Shown: piece after piece, positions 1 to 11,545 of the stretch
Numbering within the stretch: position 1 is the stretch's first letter
How the letters are laid out: every line of letters begins with the position of its first letter
From: Paracoccus aminovorans
GTDB taxonomy: Bacteria; Pseudomonadota; Alphaproteobacteria; Rhodobacterales; Rhodobacteraceae
Direction of reading: 5' to 3'
Assembly: GCF_900005615.1 (NCBI RefSeq)
Contig: NZ_LN832559.1
Location: 1,642,837 to 1,706,836, forward strand
DNA: 64,000 nt
The notes under the pieces: model-generated
Told to the model about the DNA's origin: nothing
The model's input: only the letters and a program-made list of their open reading frames with translations
Database searches by the model: none
Program-made: the position numbers and the translations under genes

Positions 1-1400
1 AGGCCCGGCGCGCGGCGCTGATCGAGGCGGTGGGGCAGGCGGGCTCGTACGGGCTGCCGGCGGCACGCTATCGGCAGGCGGCGCTGCGGGGGATGGACGG
101 CACCGGTGCCGATTCCATCGACGAGGAACTGCAATTCGCCCGCGTCTTCGCCGATTGGAGCCACGACATCACCGGCGGCGTCCTGGATCCGCGCAAGGTC
201 GAATCCGGCATCCGGCGCGAGGTGCAGCGCCCGCGCACCGGCGATCTGCTGCGCCGTTTCGCGGCCGCGGCCGATCCGGCGGCGGTGCTGGCGGACCTGC
301 CTTCGCGCGATCCGCGCTATCAGGCGCTGCGCGACGCGCTCGCCCGGCAGGCGCGGTTCGTGGTTCCGGCGGACATGCCGCTGGTGACCGAGGGGCTGTG
401 GCGCGAGGGCGCCAGCGATCCCGCCGTGGCCGCGTTGCGCCTGCGGCTGGCGACCATCGGCTTTGCGGCGGCGCCGACCGGCAGCCCGCTGCTTTTCGAT
501 GCACCCCTGGCGGAAGCGGTCGCGGGTTTCCAGCAGGCGGTGGGCCTGCCGGCCGACGGCGTCGCCGGCCCGCGCACCGTGGCGCGGCTTAACCGCGGCA
601 CCGGCCCCGAGGCCGACGCCATCCTGGTGGCGCTGGAGCGCATGCGCTGGATGAACGGCCACGACCTGAACGCCCGCCATGTCTGGGTCAACCTGCCCGA
701 GTTCAACGCCCGCATCTATGACGGCGGCCGCGAAATCTTCGAGACCCGCGTCGTCATCGGCAAGGCCAACCAGGAATTCGAGACCCCCGAGTTCAGCGAG
801 ACCATGAAATACATGGTGGTGAACCCGCGCTGGAACGTGCCGCGCTCGATCACCGTCAAGGAATACCTGCCGCGGCTGCAGGCCAATCGCAACGCGGTCA
901 GCCATCTGGACGTGGTCGACGGCGCCGGCAACGTGATCGCGCGCGACCGCATCGACTTCCGCAAGTATTCGGCCAAGACCTTCCCTTACCGGATGCGGCA
1001 GAAACCCAGCGACGACAATGCCCTGGGGCAGGTCAAGTTCATGTTCCCGAACCCCTGGAACATCTATCTGCACGACACCCCGACCAAGCACCTGTTCAAC
1101 CAGTCGAGCCGCGCCTATTCGCATGGCTGCATCCGCATCGGCCGGCCCATCGACTTGGCGCATGAACTGCTGCGGCCGCAGGTCGCGAACCCCGATGCGG
1201 TGTTTTCCAAGGCGCTGGCCTCGGGGCGCGAGACCTATCTGAACCTGCGCCCGCCGGTGCCGGTGCATCTGGTCTATTTCACCGCCTTCCCCGACGAGAC
1301 CGGGCAGATCCGGCGTTTCCCCGACATCTATGGCCGCGATGCGCTGGTCCATGCGGCGCTGGTCAAGGCCGGGCTGGATTCTGTCGCTCCGGGTGAATAG
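1..1400 (+). CDS. L,D-transpeptidase with peptidoglycan-binding domain (5' partial)
   Basis: This is a periplasmic L,D-transpeptidase of the YcbB type, expected to make 3-3 cross-links in peptidoglycan or attach proteins to it. The reading frame is open to the window edge, so the N-terminus and any signal peptide are missing. A peptidoglycan-binding domain lies at about 390-600. The YkuD catalytic domain follows at about 700-1250 and ends in the signature SHGCIRIG, with the nucleophilic Cys codon at 1128-1130. The gene stops 29 bases before lpxD on the same strand, so both may serve envelope assembly. The family call is firm; the physiological substrate cannot be read from the sequence. Confidence 0.9.
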   Translation, partial: ARRAALIEAVGQAGSYGLPAARYRQAALRGMDGTGADSIDEELQFARVFADWSHDITGGVLDPRKVESGIRREVQRPRTGDLLRRFAAAADPAAVLADLPSRDPRYQALRDALARQARFVVPADMPLVTEGLWREGASDPAVAALRLRLATIGFAAAPTGSPLLFDAPLAEAVAGFQQAVGLPADGVAGPRTVARLNRGTGPEADAILVALERMRWMNGHDLNARHVWVNLPEFNARIYDGGREIFETRVVIGKANQEFETPEFSETMKYMVVNPRWNVPRSITVKEYLPRLQANRNAVSHLDVVDGAGNVIARDRIDFRKYSAKTFPYRMRQKPSDDNALGQVKFMFPNPWNIYLHDTPTKHLFNQSSRAYSHGCIRIGRPIDLAHELLRPQVANPDAVFSKALASGRETYLNLRPPVPVHLVYFTAFPDETGQIRRFPDIYGRDALVHAALVKAGLDSVAPGE

Positions 1401-1429
1401 ATACCTTCCCGAACGATGGGGGAAGCGAC

Positions 1430-2524
1430 ATGACCTTGACCATTGCCGAACTGGCCCGGGCCCTGGATGCCCGTCTGTGGGGCGACGGCAGTCTTGCCGT
1501 TACCGGCGCGGCCGAGGCGGGGCAGGCGGGTCCGGGGCAGATCGCGCTGGCGACCACGCCCGCCTATGCCGAGAAACTGGCGCCGGGCGGCATGGCGCTG
1601 CTGGCGGACGGCGCGGACCCCGAGGCACTGGGGCTGAAGGCCGCCATTCTGGTCGCACGGCCGCGCCTGGCCATGGCGGGGCTGACGCGCAGCTTCGATC
1701 CCGGCCCCGAGATCGCTCCGGGCATCCATCCGACCGCCGTCGTCGATCCCAGCGCCGAGATCGCCGAAGGCGCCGCCATCGGTCCCTTCGTGGTGATCGG
1801 CGCGCGGGTGCGGATCGGGGCGGGGGCGCGCATTGCCGCCCATGTCTCGATCGGGCGCGACACGGTGATCGGCCGGGACGCGCTGTTTCATCCCGGCGTG
1901 CGCATCGCCCATGGCGTGACCATCGGCGACCGGGTGATCCTGAATCCCGGCGTCTCGATCGGCGGCGACGGCTTCTCCTTCGTCACGCCCGAGAAATCCG
2001 GCGTCGAGGAAATCCGCCATACTCTGGGCGAGCGCGCCGAGATCCGCCAGCAGCACTGGACCCGCATCCATTCGCTGGGCGGCGTCGAGATCGGCGACGA
2101 TGTCGAGGTCGGCGCCAATTCGACCATCGACCGCGGCACCATTCGCGCCACCCGCATCGGCCGGGGCACCAAGATCGACAACCTCGTGCAGATCGGCCAC
2201 AATTGCGTCGTGGGCGAGGACAGCCTGCTCTGCGGGCTGGTCGGGGTCGCCGGTTCGGCCCGGATCGGCAACCGGGTGGTGCTGGGCGGGCAGGTCGGCG
2301 TTTCGGACAACATCTTCGTCGGCGACGACGTGATTGCCGGCGGTGCCACCAAGATCTTCACCAACGCGCCCGCCGGCCGGGTGCTGCTGGGCAGCCCGGC
2401 GGTCAAGATGGAGACCCATGTCGAGGCGCAGAAGAACATTCGCCGCCTGCCGCGGCTTTATGCGCAGGTGGCCGAGCTTCGCGAAACTGTTAAGAAACTG
2501 CTCGACAAGGACGGCGGGGCATAG
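1430..2524 (+). CDS. lpxD: UDP-3-O-(3-hydroxyacyl)glucosamine N-acyltransferase LpxD
   Basis: LpxD transfers a 3-hydroxyacyl chain from acyl carrier protein to UDP-3-O-acylglucosamine, the third step of lipid A synthesis, in the cytoplasm. The 364-residue protein has the usual N-terminal uridine-binding domain (about 1-95), then a long left-handed beta-helix of hexapeptide repeats (about 100-300) and a C-terminal helical tail. His257 in QIGHNC matches the catalytic histidine of the family. The start ATG follows a GGGGGAAG-like ribosome site. It is followed by an acyl carrier protein and a ketoacyl synthase. That differs from the common lpxD-fabZ-lpxA order and suggests a block dedicated to lipid A acyl chains. 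Confidence 0.95.
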   Translation: MTLTIAELARALDARLWGDGSLAVTGAAEAGQAGPGQIALATTPAYAEKLAPGGMALLADGADPEALGLKAAILVARPRLAMAGLTRSFDPGPEIAPGIHPTAVVDPSAEIAEGAAIGPFVVIGARVRIGAGARIAAHVSIGRDTVIGRDALFHPGVRIAHGVTIGDRVILNPGVSIGGDGFSFVTPEKSGVEEIRHTLGERAEIRQQHWTRIHSLGGVEIGDDVEVGANSTIDRGTIRATRIGRGTKIDNLVQIGHNCVVGEDSLLCGLVGVAGSARIGNRVVLGGQVGVSDNIFVGDDVIAGGATKIFTNAPAGRVLLGSPAVKMETHVEAQKNIRRLPRLYAQVAELRETVKKLLDKDGGA

Positions 2525-2572
2525 CATTCCCCGCAGCGAGACCGCCCGCGCAAGGGCAGAACGGAGGCCGAG

Positions 2573-2833
2573 ATGACAGAAGTCCGCGACCGCATCATCC
2601 AGATCGTCGCCGAACAGGCGATGCTGGATCCTTCGGAAGTGAAACTCGAGATGACGCCGCAAGAGATCGGCATCGACAGCCTGGGCCTGGTCGAGTCGAT
2701 CTTCGCCATCGAGGAGGCTTTCGACATTTCGGTGCCCTTCAACGCCAACGAGCCGGAGAAGTCGGATTTCGACATCTCCAGCCTGGGCGCCATTGTCTCG
2801 GCCGTCGAGAAGCTGGTCGCTGAAAAGGCATGA
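2573..2833 (+). CDS. Acyl carrier protein, probably lipid A-dedicated (AcpXL-like)
   Basis: This 86-residue acidic protein is an acyl carrier protein. Ser36 in the DSLGLVE motif is the phosphopantetheine attachment site. It lies directly after lpxD and overlaps the following ketoacyl synthase gene by four bases (ATGA), so the three genes are probably co-transcribed and coupled. Rhizobia use a special carrier, AcpXL, with dedicated synthases for the very long acyl chain of lipid A. The gene order suggests a similar role here, but the length and motif alone do not separate it from a second general carrier. A separate housekeeping acpP is expected elsewhere in the genome. Confidence 0.88.
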   Translation: MTEVRDRIIQIVAEQAMLDPSEVKLEMTPQEIGIDSLGLVESIFAIEEAFDISVPFNANEPEKSDFDISSLGAIVSAVEKLVAEKA

Positions 2834-4179
2834 ACGCCAAGAAGCTGAAGGGCGAGAAGCCGCCCAAATCCGAACGCAAGCCCGGCAAGGTCAAGGGCAA
2901 GGTCAAATCCGCCACCAAGGCCGCGCGCACGATGCTGGGCCGGGTCATCATGGGCCGCCACGCCAACGGCATGCGCCGCGTCGCCATCACCGGCATGGGC
3001 ACGATCAACGCGCTGGGGCGCGACGTGCCCGCGACCTTCGCGGCGATGCGCGAGGGGCGCTGCGGCATCGGCCCGTTGGCGTTCCGCGACGTCGAACGCC
3101 TAGCGATCAAGATCGGCGGCCAGGTCCGCGACTGGGAGCCGGAGACCTATTTCAACCGCCAGCAGATCGTCCTTTACGACAAGTTCACCCAGTTCACGCT
3201 GCTGGCCGCGCGCGAGGCGGTGGAACAGTCCGGCCTGGTCTTCGAGGGCGAGCTGGGCCTGCGCTCGGGCGTCGTTCTGGGCACCGCCGCCGGCGGCATG
3301 AACACCTGGGACGAGAATTACCGCACCGTCTATGAAGAGGGCAAGAACCGCGTCCATCCCTTCGTCGTGCCCAGGCTGATGAACAATGCGGCCTGTTCGC
3401 ATCTGAGCATGGAATACGGGCTGCTGGGACCCAGTTTCACCGTGGCGACGGCCTGCGCCAGTTCCAACCATGCCATGGGCATGGCCTTCAACATGGTGCG
3501 CTCGGGCGCGGCCACGGTGATGCTGACCGGCGGGTCCGAGGCGATGCTGTGCTTTGGCGGCGTCAAGGCCTGGGAGGGCCTGCGCGTCATGTCCAAGGAC
3601 GCCTGCCGGCCGTTCTCGGCCAACCGCAACGGCATGGTGCAGGGCGAGGGCGCCGGCGTCTTCGTCTTCGAGGACTGGGAGCACGCGGTCGCGCGCGGCG
3701 CCGACATCCTGGCCGAGGTGGTGGGGTTTTCCATGTCGGCCGATGCCCAGGACATTGTCATGCCCTCGGCTATCGGCGCCGAGCGGGCGATTACGGGGGC
3801 CATGCTGGATGCGCATATGCGGCCGGAAGAGGTCGGCTATATCAATGCCCATGGCACCGGCACGGCCGCGAACGACAAGACCGAATGCGCCGCCGTGGCC
3901 CATGCCTTCGGCCATCATGCCGACCGGCTGATGATCTCATCCACCAAGTCGATGCATGGGCACCTGATCGGGGGCACCGGGGCGGTCGAGCTTTTGGCCT
4001 GCATCATGGCGCTGCGCGAGGGGGTGATCGCGCCGACCATCGGCTATGAGGAGCCGGATCCGGAATGCGCGCTGGACGTGGTTCCGAACGAGGCGCGCGA
4101 GGCGCGGGTCGAGGCGGTGCTGTCGAACGCCTTCGCCTTCGGCGGGCTGAACGCGGTGATCGCGCTGCGCAAGGCCTGA
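2830..4179 (+). CDS. Beta-ketoacyl-ACP synthase (FabF family) with basic N-terminal extension
   Basis: This condensing enzyme elongates acyl-ACP with malonyl-ACP. The 449-residue protein carries the KAS II catalytic triad: Cys209 in TACASS, His341 in NAHGTGT and His378 in MHGHLIGG. The thiolase-fold core begins near residue 48 (MRRVAITGMG). Before it is an unusual extension of about 47 residues rich in Lys and Arg. The start at 2830 is chosen because its ATG overlaps the stop of the carrier protein gene; an internal start at Met48 would remove the extension. With lpxD and the carrier protein upstream it probably builds lipid A acyl chains. Confidence 0.9.
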   Translation: MNAKKLKGEKPPKSERKPGKVKGKVKSATKAARTMLGRVIMGRHANGMRRVAITGMGTINALGRDVPATFAAMREGRCGIGPLAFRDVERLAIKIGGQVRDWEPETYFNRQQIVLYDKFTQFTLLAAREAVEQSGLVFEGELGLRSGVVLGTAAGGMNTWDENYRTVYEEGKNRVHPFVVPRLMNNAACSHLSMEYGLLGPSFTVATACASSNHAMGMAFNMVRSGAATVMLTGGSEAMLCFGGVKAWEGLRVMSKDACRPFSANRNGMVQGEGAGVFVFEDWEHAVARGADILAEVVGFSMSADAQDIVMPSAIGAERAITGAMLDAHMRPEEVGYINAHGTGTAANDKTECAAVAHAFGHHADRLMISSTKSMHGHLIGGTGAVELLACIMALREGVIAPTIGYEEPDPECALDVVPNEAREARVEAVLSNAFAFGGLNAVIALRKA

Positions 4180-4704
<525 letters not shown>

Positions 4705-4717
<13 letters not shown>

Positions 4718-5349
4718 GGCAGTTTCCTGCCCCGCGGCGCGTTGGCGCGGACCATGTTGTCCATGAATTGCGAGAAGATGCTTTTCGCCAGATCGACGGT
4801 CGAGCGGGTCTCGCCGTCGAACCAGGGATCGGTCGAGCGGGTCAGGAAGATCATGTTGCCGCCCTTGACGATGCAATGCAGCATCATGGCGGCGACCTCG
4901 ATGTCGGTGCTTTCGTCCAGGATGCCGAGGCGCTTGGCCTCGAGCAGTTTGCGATGGTAGAGATCGCGCATCGAGCTGGTATAGCGGTGCAGGGCGCTGT
5001 CGGGCTTGATCGGCCCGTTCAGCCCGGTGACCAGCAGCCGGAACAGCGGCGGGTTGCCCTCGGCCCAGGCGAGATAGCTGTCGGCGATGGCATGCAGCTG
5101 CGCGATGGGATCGGCGGCATTGGCCGCGATCGCGCCCTGGCGCAGGGCATCGTTGAGCAGCGTCACGGCGTGATAGATCAGTCCCTCGTGCAATTCCTCG
5201 ACCGAACTGAACAAGGTGCGGATCTCATCCTCGGCCATGCCGATGTCTCTGGCGAATTCGCTCAGGTCCTGGGGCAGGTGCCCGGTCCGGTCCAGATACT
5301 CCTGGGCCGCGAAGATCAGGTTCTGGTACAGATTCCCTTGGATTTCCAT
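4705..5349 (-). CDS. TetR/AcrR-family transcriptional regulator
   Basis: This 214-residue protein has a short N-terminal helix-turn-helix of TetR type (about residues 10-50) and a C-terminal ligand-binding helical domain. The start at 5349 has an AGGAG site six bases upstream. A perfect 26-bp palindrome begins 35 bases upstream of the start and is the obvious candidate operator for autoregulation. The gene lies downstream of typA on the same strand and converges on the ferredoxin gene. The ligand and other targets cannot be inferred. The helix-turn-helix is rather divergent from the classical TetR consensus, so the family call rests on overall architecture. Confidence 0.8.
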
Positions 5350-5383
5350 CAGCCGCTCCTGACAGATCTTCAGGCTAACTTAG

Positions 5384-5409
5384 CAGACTTCCGCAATTGC
5401 GGAAGTCTG
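5384..5409. promoter_or_regulatory. 26-bp perfect palindrome, candidate TetR operator
   Basis: The half-site CAGACTTCCGCAA is followed directly by its exact reverse complement. It lies between the typA stop and the start of the TetR-family gene, in the expected position for an autoregulatory operator. No T-tract follows on the minus strand, so a pure terminator role for typA is less likely. Confidence 0.65.
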
Positions 5410-5430
5410 TAATCGTCGCGTCGCGCATGT

Positions 5431-7251
<1,821 letters not shown>

Positions 7252-7323
7252 AGGGGGCCTTTATCAGAATTTGCGCCCCCGGTAGCGCAGAGGGGCGCAA
7301 AAGGCCAGCGCAATCGCGCAAGG

Positions 7324-7398
7324 TCAGCGCAGGCCCAGCATCCCCAGGATGAAGAGCACGACGACGACGAGGCCGACTAGGTAGATGATCGAGTTCAC
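7324..7398 (-). CDS. 24-residue single-pass membrane peptide
   Basis: A 25-codon frame starts with GTG at 7398, six bases after a strong GGAGGA ribosome site, and ends in TGA at 7324. The product is almost entirely one hydrophobic helix (a run beginning IIYLVGLVVVV), with an Asn-Ser N-terminus and a final Leu-Arg. It looks like the short single-helix proteins found in Rhodobacteraceae, but I do not know a function. The good ribosome site, the hydrophobic composition and the clean fit between neighbouring genes support a real gene; the small size limits certainty. Confidence 0.6.
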   Translation of the reverse strand: MNSIIYLVGLVVVVLFILGMLGLR

Positions 7399-7504
7399 CG
7401 CATTTCCTCCGGTTGGTTTGCCGCTTGGTCTGCCGCCGTCACGCGGCCGGGCGATCTGCGGGTCAACACGGCCGGGCCGCCCGGGGTTCCGCGCGAGTTG
7501 CGCC

Positions 7505-7933
7505 TCAGTCCGCCTGCGCCGCCAGCGATTCGATCAGGGGTCGCACACCCGAAATGTCGTAGCCGGCCTTCGCCGCGGTGCCGATCAGGTCCGCCACTGG
7601 TTCCTTGCCCGCTTGCGCCAGGGCCCAGAGCACGGTCGAGCGGTTGCCCGAGCGGCAATAAGCCAGTTTCGGTCCGCTTGCGGCCAGGGCCTCGGCCTGC
7701 AGTGAGATCATCTCGGGCGTGATCCGGCCCGGGGTAAAGGGGTTGAAGACATAAGTCATGCCGGCGGCCTCGGCGGCGGCGCGCATGGCGGCGTCATCGG
7801 CCTCGGGGCCCACCTCATCGTCGGGACGGTTGTTGATCAGCACGCGAAAACCGGCTTCGGCGAGGGCAGGCAGGTCCTCGGGCAGGATCTGCGGCGCGAC
7901 GGCCAGATCGGGGGTCAGTTGGCGCAGGTTCAT
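7505..7933 (-). CDS. DUF442/TIGR01244 family phosphatase-like protein
   Basis: This 142-residue protein belongs to the DUF442 family, which has a dual-specificity phosphatase fold. The active-site signature CRSGNRS fits the C-x5-R P-loop of cysteine phosphatases. Relatives are fused to or encoded beside Blh-type sulfide-handling hydrolases in some bacteria; no such partner is visible here. The start at 7933 is supported by an AAGGAG site seven bases upstream; a longer frame extends upstream but overlaps the next gene. The enzyme is probably cytoplasmic. The substrate is unknown. Confidence 0.85.
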   Translation of the reverse strand: MNLRQLTPDLAVAPQILPEDLPALAEAGFRVLINNRPDDEVGPEADDAAMRAAAEAAGMTYVFNPFTPGRITPEMISLQAEALAASGPKLAYCRSGNRSTVLWALAQAGKEPVADLIGTAAKAGYDISGVRPLIESLAAQAD

Positions 7934-8025
7934 GCGGATCTCCTTGGGGCTTCGCTGCGCCCGGCGGGCGGCGTGGCGACGATTCCTCCGGTTTCGTACG
8001 GCTGTCAAGCGCGGCTTCGCGGCGC

Positions 8026-8709
8026 TCAGCCCACCGCCGCCGCTTCTTCGACCAGCAGCGGCAGCCGGGCGAAATCGTCGAAGCTGGCGCGATGCAGCAT
8101 CCGGTCGACCGGCAGCTTGCGATAGCCGCGGGTGTAGAGCAGGAAGGGAATGCCGGCATTGCGGGCGCATTCCTCGTCGAATTCGCTGTCGCCGACATAG
8201 AGGCCGCGCGGCGTCTCGGGGTCGGCGCCCAAGGCCAGGAAGGCGGCGCGCAGCGGTGCCGGGTCGGGCTTGCGCTGCGGCAGGGAATCGCCGCCGATCA
8301 CCACGCCGAACAGGCCGGCGATGCCGAAATGCTCCAGTACCGCGCGCGTCGGCGCCATGGGTTTGTTGGTGCAAAGGCCCAGCGGATAGCCGCGGTCGGC
8401 GAGGATGCCCAAGGCCTCGACCGCATTGGGGTAAAGCCGGGTCAGGCCGGTCGCCTCGTGATAGCGGGTCATGAACGAGGCCACTAGGTCGCGATGCGCC
8501 TCGACCGGCAGCGCGGTCGCGCCGATCACGCGCCGCCACAGCAGATCGACGCCGCCGCCGATGAAGCCGCGCACCTGGTCCAGCGTCAGCGGCCGCACGC
8601 CGCGTAGCCGCAGCACCGCATTGACGCTGGCATGGATGTCCGGGGCGCTGTCGATCAGCGTGCCGTCAAGGTCGAAGACCACCGGACAGGGTGCAAAGCA
8701 GACGTTCAT
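8026..8709 (-). CDS. gph: Phosphoglycolate phosphatase (HAD superfamily)
   Basis: Gph removes phosphate from 2-phosphoglycolate, which forms during DNA repair or Rubisco oxygenation. The 227-residue protein starts with the HAD motif I FDLDGTLIDS (nucleophile Asp13, acid-base Asp15). It then has a helical cap, motif II near CTNKP, and motif III/IV around YVGDSEFD. Length and motif layout match Gph. The start codon directly abuts the stop of the thioredoxin-like gene upstream, suggesting one transcript. Other HAD phosphatases share these motifs, so substrate specificity is inferred from overall similarity. Confidence 0.88.
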   Translation of the reverse strand: MNVCFAPCPVVFDLDGTLIDSAPDIHASVNAVLRLRGVRPLTLDQVRGFIGGGVDLLWRRVIGATALPVEAHRDLVASFMTRYHEATGLTRLYPNAVEALGILADRGYPLGLCTNKPMAPTRAVLEHFGIAGLFGVVIGGDSLPQRKPDPAPLRAAFLALGADPETPRGLYVGDSEFDEECARNAGIPFLLYTRGYRKLPVDRMLHRASFDDFARLPLLVEEAAAVG

Positions 8710-9261
8710 TCATGCTCTCCATTTGATCGAGCAGCCCATCGACGGAACCTGATCCCGCGGACCTTGGCCGGTTTCGGCGATCTGCACCATGGCCTCGAAC
8801 AGGTCGCGCCGCGCATCCGGGGCGGCCGGGCTGCGGCCCGAGGCATCCAGCCGGCCGCGATACTGCAGTTCTCCGTCGGCATTGTAGCCGAAGAAATCCG
8901 GCGTGCATTCCGCGCCATAGGCCCGCGCGACCTGCTGGCTTTCGTCATAGAGATAAGGAAAACTGAAGCCGTGCCGCAGTGCCTCGGCCTTCATCTGCTC
9001 GGGCGCGTCCTGCGGATAGTCCTGGACGTCATTGGCCGAAATGGCGACGACTCCGATTCCCAGCGACTGCAGCTCGGCCGCGTCGCGCTGGATGCGATCA
9101 ATCACGGCCTGGACATAGGGACAGTGGTTGCAGATGAACATGACCAGCGTGCCGCGCGGCCCGAGGATATCGGCCAGCCGCACAGGCTTGCCATCAGGAT
9201 CGGGCAGCGTAAAATCCGGCATCTTCGCGCCGAAGTCGCAGACGGGAGGACGGACGGCCAT
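8710..9261 (-). CDS. Thioredoxin-fold protein of the AhpC/TSA-like type
   Basis: This 183-residue protein has a thioredoxin/peroxiredoxin fold with the motif CNHCPYV (Cys44 and Cys47), a C-x2-C pair where thioredoxins have CGPC. The beginning (GAKMPDFTLPDPDG) and the strand after the CxxC region match the AhpC/TSA-like thioredoxin family. There is no signal peptide, so it is probably cytoplasmic. A strong GGAG site lies just before the ATG at 9261. It is the first gene of a probable operon with gph. A role in thiol redox or peroxide handling is likely, but its partner is unknown. Confidence 0.85.
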   Translation of the reverse strand: MAVRPPVCDFGAKMPDFTLPDPDGKPVRLADILGPRGTLVMFICNHCPYVQAVIDRIQRDAAELQSLGIGVVAISANDVQDYPQDAPEQMKAEALRHGFSFPYLYDESQQVARAYGAECTPDFFGYNADGELQYRGRLDASGRSPAAPDARRDLFEAMVQIAETGQGPRDQVPSMGCSIKWRA

Positions 9262-9344
9262 GATATCTCCTTCCTGACGGTGCGCGACAGGTTTAGCATC
9301 CGAGCGGCAGTATGTCCAAAAGAGGCCGTGGTCGATCAGGCTGA

Positions 9345-9520
9345 CAAGGTTTGCTTATTGATTACATAATCTCTATTATCACGAAAATTATCATTTTCGG
9401 TTGGAAGGAGTTGTCGAACAACTGAAATAATGGCCATTCGGGCCCCTTTTTGACCATTCTACAACCATTTAATGGCCACCGCCGGGGTCATTTCAGATTA
9501 TATTGTTAAATTTCAATGAT
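9345..9520. other. AT-rich intergenic patch
   Basis: This stretch is strikingly AT-rich beside neighbours of about 65-70% GC. It contains AATGGCCA twice (near 9430 and 9470), the first within the perfect palindrome AATGGCCATT, and a short inverted repeat GTTGTCGAACAAC. No gene is seen. It may be a promoter region for the flanking minus-strand thioredoxin-like operon, or a remnant of transferred DNA, because remnant genes follow to the right. Confidence 0.5.
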
Positions 9521-10004
9521 TTATGTGAATCCGGCAGGCCGAGGCTTGCGGTCACGAACCGTCGCTGAGGTCCCAAACCGCCCCGTTGACCGTCGTCCCG
9601 CAGCCCGGCATGGTTGCCACCATCCCATCCGGAGCGATGGAACGGCCCGAGGGTCAACGGATCTCCGGAGTTTCCTGACCACCACGTTTCCGCCGGAAAG
9701 CGCCGCTTTTCCGAACCGCGGAGCCGTGTCTCGAAGGCCGACGCGATGTCGCAACATGAAACCAGTCCTGCCCAAGCCGGCTCCGCGCAGAGCGAATTTC
9801 CGGTGCAAGACGCCCTGGCGCAATCACCGCCCTGCCCTGTCCGCATTCACGCCTACGCCCGCTGAGCCGAACGTCGAGGGCGGTGAGGCCGAGTTTCTGC
9901 TGCGCGGCCTGATCTTCCCCGGCGCCTGACCGCCATTCCCCCAACCCATCTTTCCCGGCCGGGTCTCCCTCGGCCGATGGCCCCCTCATGCCCGGAGTCA
10001 TCCC
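9521..10004. other. Stretch without a recognisable gene
   Basis: Several short open frames exist on both strands between 9521 and 10004, but none has a recognisable domain, convincing ribosome site or consistent codon use. It reads as decayed sequence at the left edge of the remnant region. Confidence 0.4.
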
Positions 10005-10382
10005 ATGTCTACCATCCCCTTCATAGAAGTCAGCTTCTTCAACACCGCCGAGGGCCGCATTGAACTCCAAACCTGCTTGATGCGGCATCTGCGCAAGCTG
10101 CGCTGCAAGAGGATCCCCCCGAACCTTCTGGCCCCGCCCGACGAGGCCCCCGACGAGGCCGACACGCCGCACCTCGCAGCTCATCGCGATCAATCCCGAG
10201 GCCGGCTGGCCCGGATGGCATCTCGCTGGTATCGGCTCGGGCAACCCATTGCTGCCCTTGAAGCGGAACTGGCGGAATCCCTGAACGGGAAGAAGGCCGA
10301 AGCCGAAGCCATCCGGTTCACCCTTCCCGGATTCATGAACGTGGACGACCCCGTGCTTCTGGCGCAGCTGCTGCGGCAGGAC
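10005..10382 (+). pseudogene. Truncated hypothetical gene of unknown function
   Basis: A frame with a GGAG site before its ATG runs from 10005 and shows coding-like codon use (mostly G or C in third positions) for about 125 codons. After about 10382 the codons become antisense to the helicase remnant, so the original gene appears to be fused at its 3' end to unrelated DNA. Its start reads MSTIPFIEVSFFN; the middle is rich in Arg, Pro, Asp and Glu. I do not recognise the family. It could also be chance coding potential. Confidence 0.3.
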
Positions 10383-10384
10383 AT

Positions 10385-11040
10385 TGGCAGCCGCCATGAT
10401 CGTTTCGGCCAGTTCGTCATAACCGGCAGGTGTTTTCGTGCGGCTGTTCGAGGCGGTCAAACTGCGCAGCGATTGCCAGAGCGACCAGTCGCGGCCCAGC
10501 AATCCCGGATCGCGTTGCAAGCGCCGAAACGGCGCGAGATTCTTTTCAAGCGCATCGCGTGGCCCCTTGGCGGAAACCGTGGTCATACCGCCTTCGGGAA
10601 ACCGGGCCAGCATTGCCGTCACTGCCTTTTCCAGCGCAAGGCGGGCGGCGGCGGGATCGTGCAGCGGCTTGCCATAGATTCCGCCCAGCCGCGCCAAAGC
10701 ATGTGCGATCAGGCCGGGATCGCACCCTGCATAGCCGAACCGTTCGGGATCGGCCTTGATCGGGTCCAGCGCCTTCGCGTGGGCCAGTGCCTGCCGGATC
10801 AAAAGGTCACGCTCGGCATCGCCCAAATGGCGCGGCTGGGGCGAGGCACCTGCCGCCAGCGCATGTTCGGTCAGCAGCCGCAGCCCCAGTCGAGACATAG
10901 GCACGCCCTACCGCCATGGCCTCGGAGATCTGCCCCTCGGCCAGCAGCCCGGCCCGGATACGCTCGAGCAACTCGCTGGCGGCGGCCTCGGTTAAGGTCA
11001 CGGCAAGGATCCGCTGGGGGCATCCCGTCGCCCTCGACAC
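10385..11040 (-). pseudogene. UvrD/AddA-like helicase remnant
   Basis: The minus strand encodes pieces of a superfamily 1 helicase. RILAVTLTEAAASELLERI (about 11005-10950) corresponds to motif Ia of UvrD/AddA proteins. After a frame change near 10905 the next piece (LGLRLLTEHALAAG onward) matches the 1B region that normally follows. The Walker A segment that should precede motif Ia is missing, and the frame merges into unrelated sequence near 10390, so most of the motor is gone. It was probably paired with the nuclease remnant just upstream. Confidence 0.65.
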
Positions 11041-11283
11041 GGATCGGGCGAGCGATCATGTCGCGATAAAGCCCGGTCTGAAGATCCCATCCTGCCTCCA
11101 TCCGTCTGCGCCGACCCGCGGTGCCGCTTTTCTTGTGATCGACCACAAGCAGGCTGCCGAAGGCCAGTTCCAGGATCGCGTCGGCCTTGCCATGCAGGCG
11201 GATGCCATGCGCCTCTCCGCGCAGCCAGATCTCGTTACCGATGATCTTCGCGCCAGATCCGAGGCCGGTCCGTTCTTCAGGAA
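11020..11283 (-). pseudogene. PD-(D/E)XK (RecB/AddB-type) nuclease remnant
   Basis: An open minus-strand segment without a start encodes GKADAILELAFGSLLVVDHK, which matches the Asp ... Asp-x-Lys core of the PD-(D/E)XK nuclease fold, followed by the Gln-x3-Tyr motif QTGLY. Such domains form the C-terminus of AddB, whose gene normally precedes addA, and that is the order seen here. The nuclease end is joined directly to the helicase motif Ia region, consistent with an internal deletion. The 260 bases to the right (11284-11545) hold no gene I can support. Confidence 0.65.
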
Positions 11284-11545
11284 GGCGGGAGGATCGTCAC
11301 GCCGACGAAACCGTCATGCTCGGCGATGACGCGAAGCTGTCGTCCGTCTTGTTGCGCGGATGCGGCTTCAACCCGGAGGGAAGGCAATGCGAATAGCTGT
11401 CGTGCCAGCGGGGGCCGTTCTCGCCCGCATAGGCCGCAGCCCTGTCAGCGCCACGGCTGGCAACGGGATCGACGGCAATTTTCTCGTAACCAACCAGAGC
11501 GGTATTCAAGCCGCGGCGGTTTCGAACGGGTCATGGATCGTCCTT

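Noticed and set aside
1328-2662. 444-codon minus-strand frame antisense to lpxD
   Set aside because: lpxD is certain on the plus strand; the repeated Asp/Gly/His pattern reflects the hexapeptide repeats read backwards.
9493-9846. 117-codon minus-strand frame
   Set aside because: No ribosome site, odd composition and no recognisable domain; treated as part of the decayed segment.
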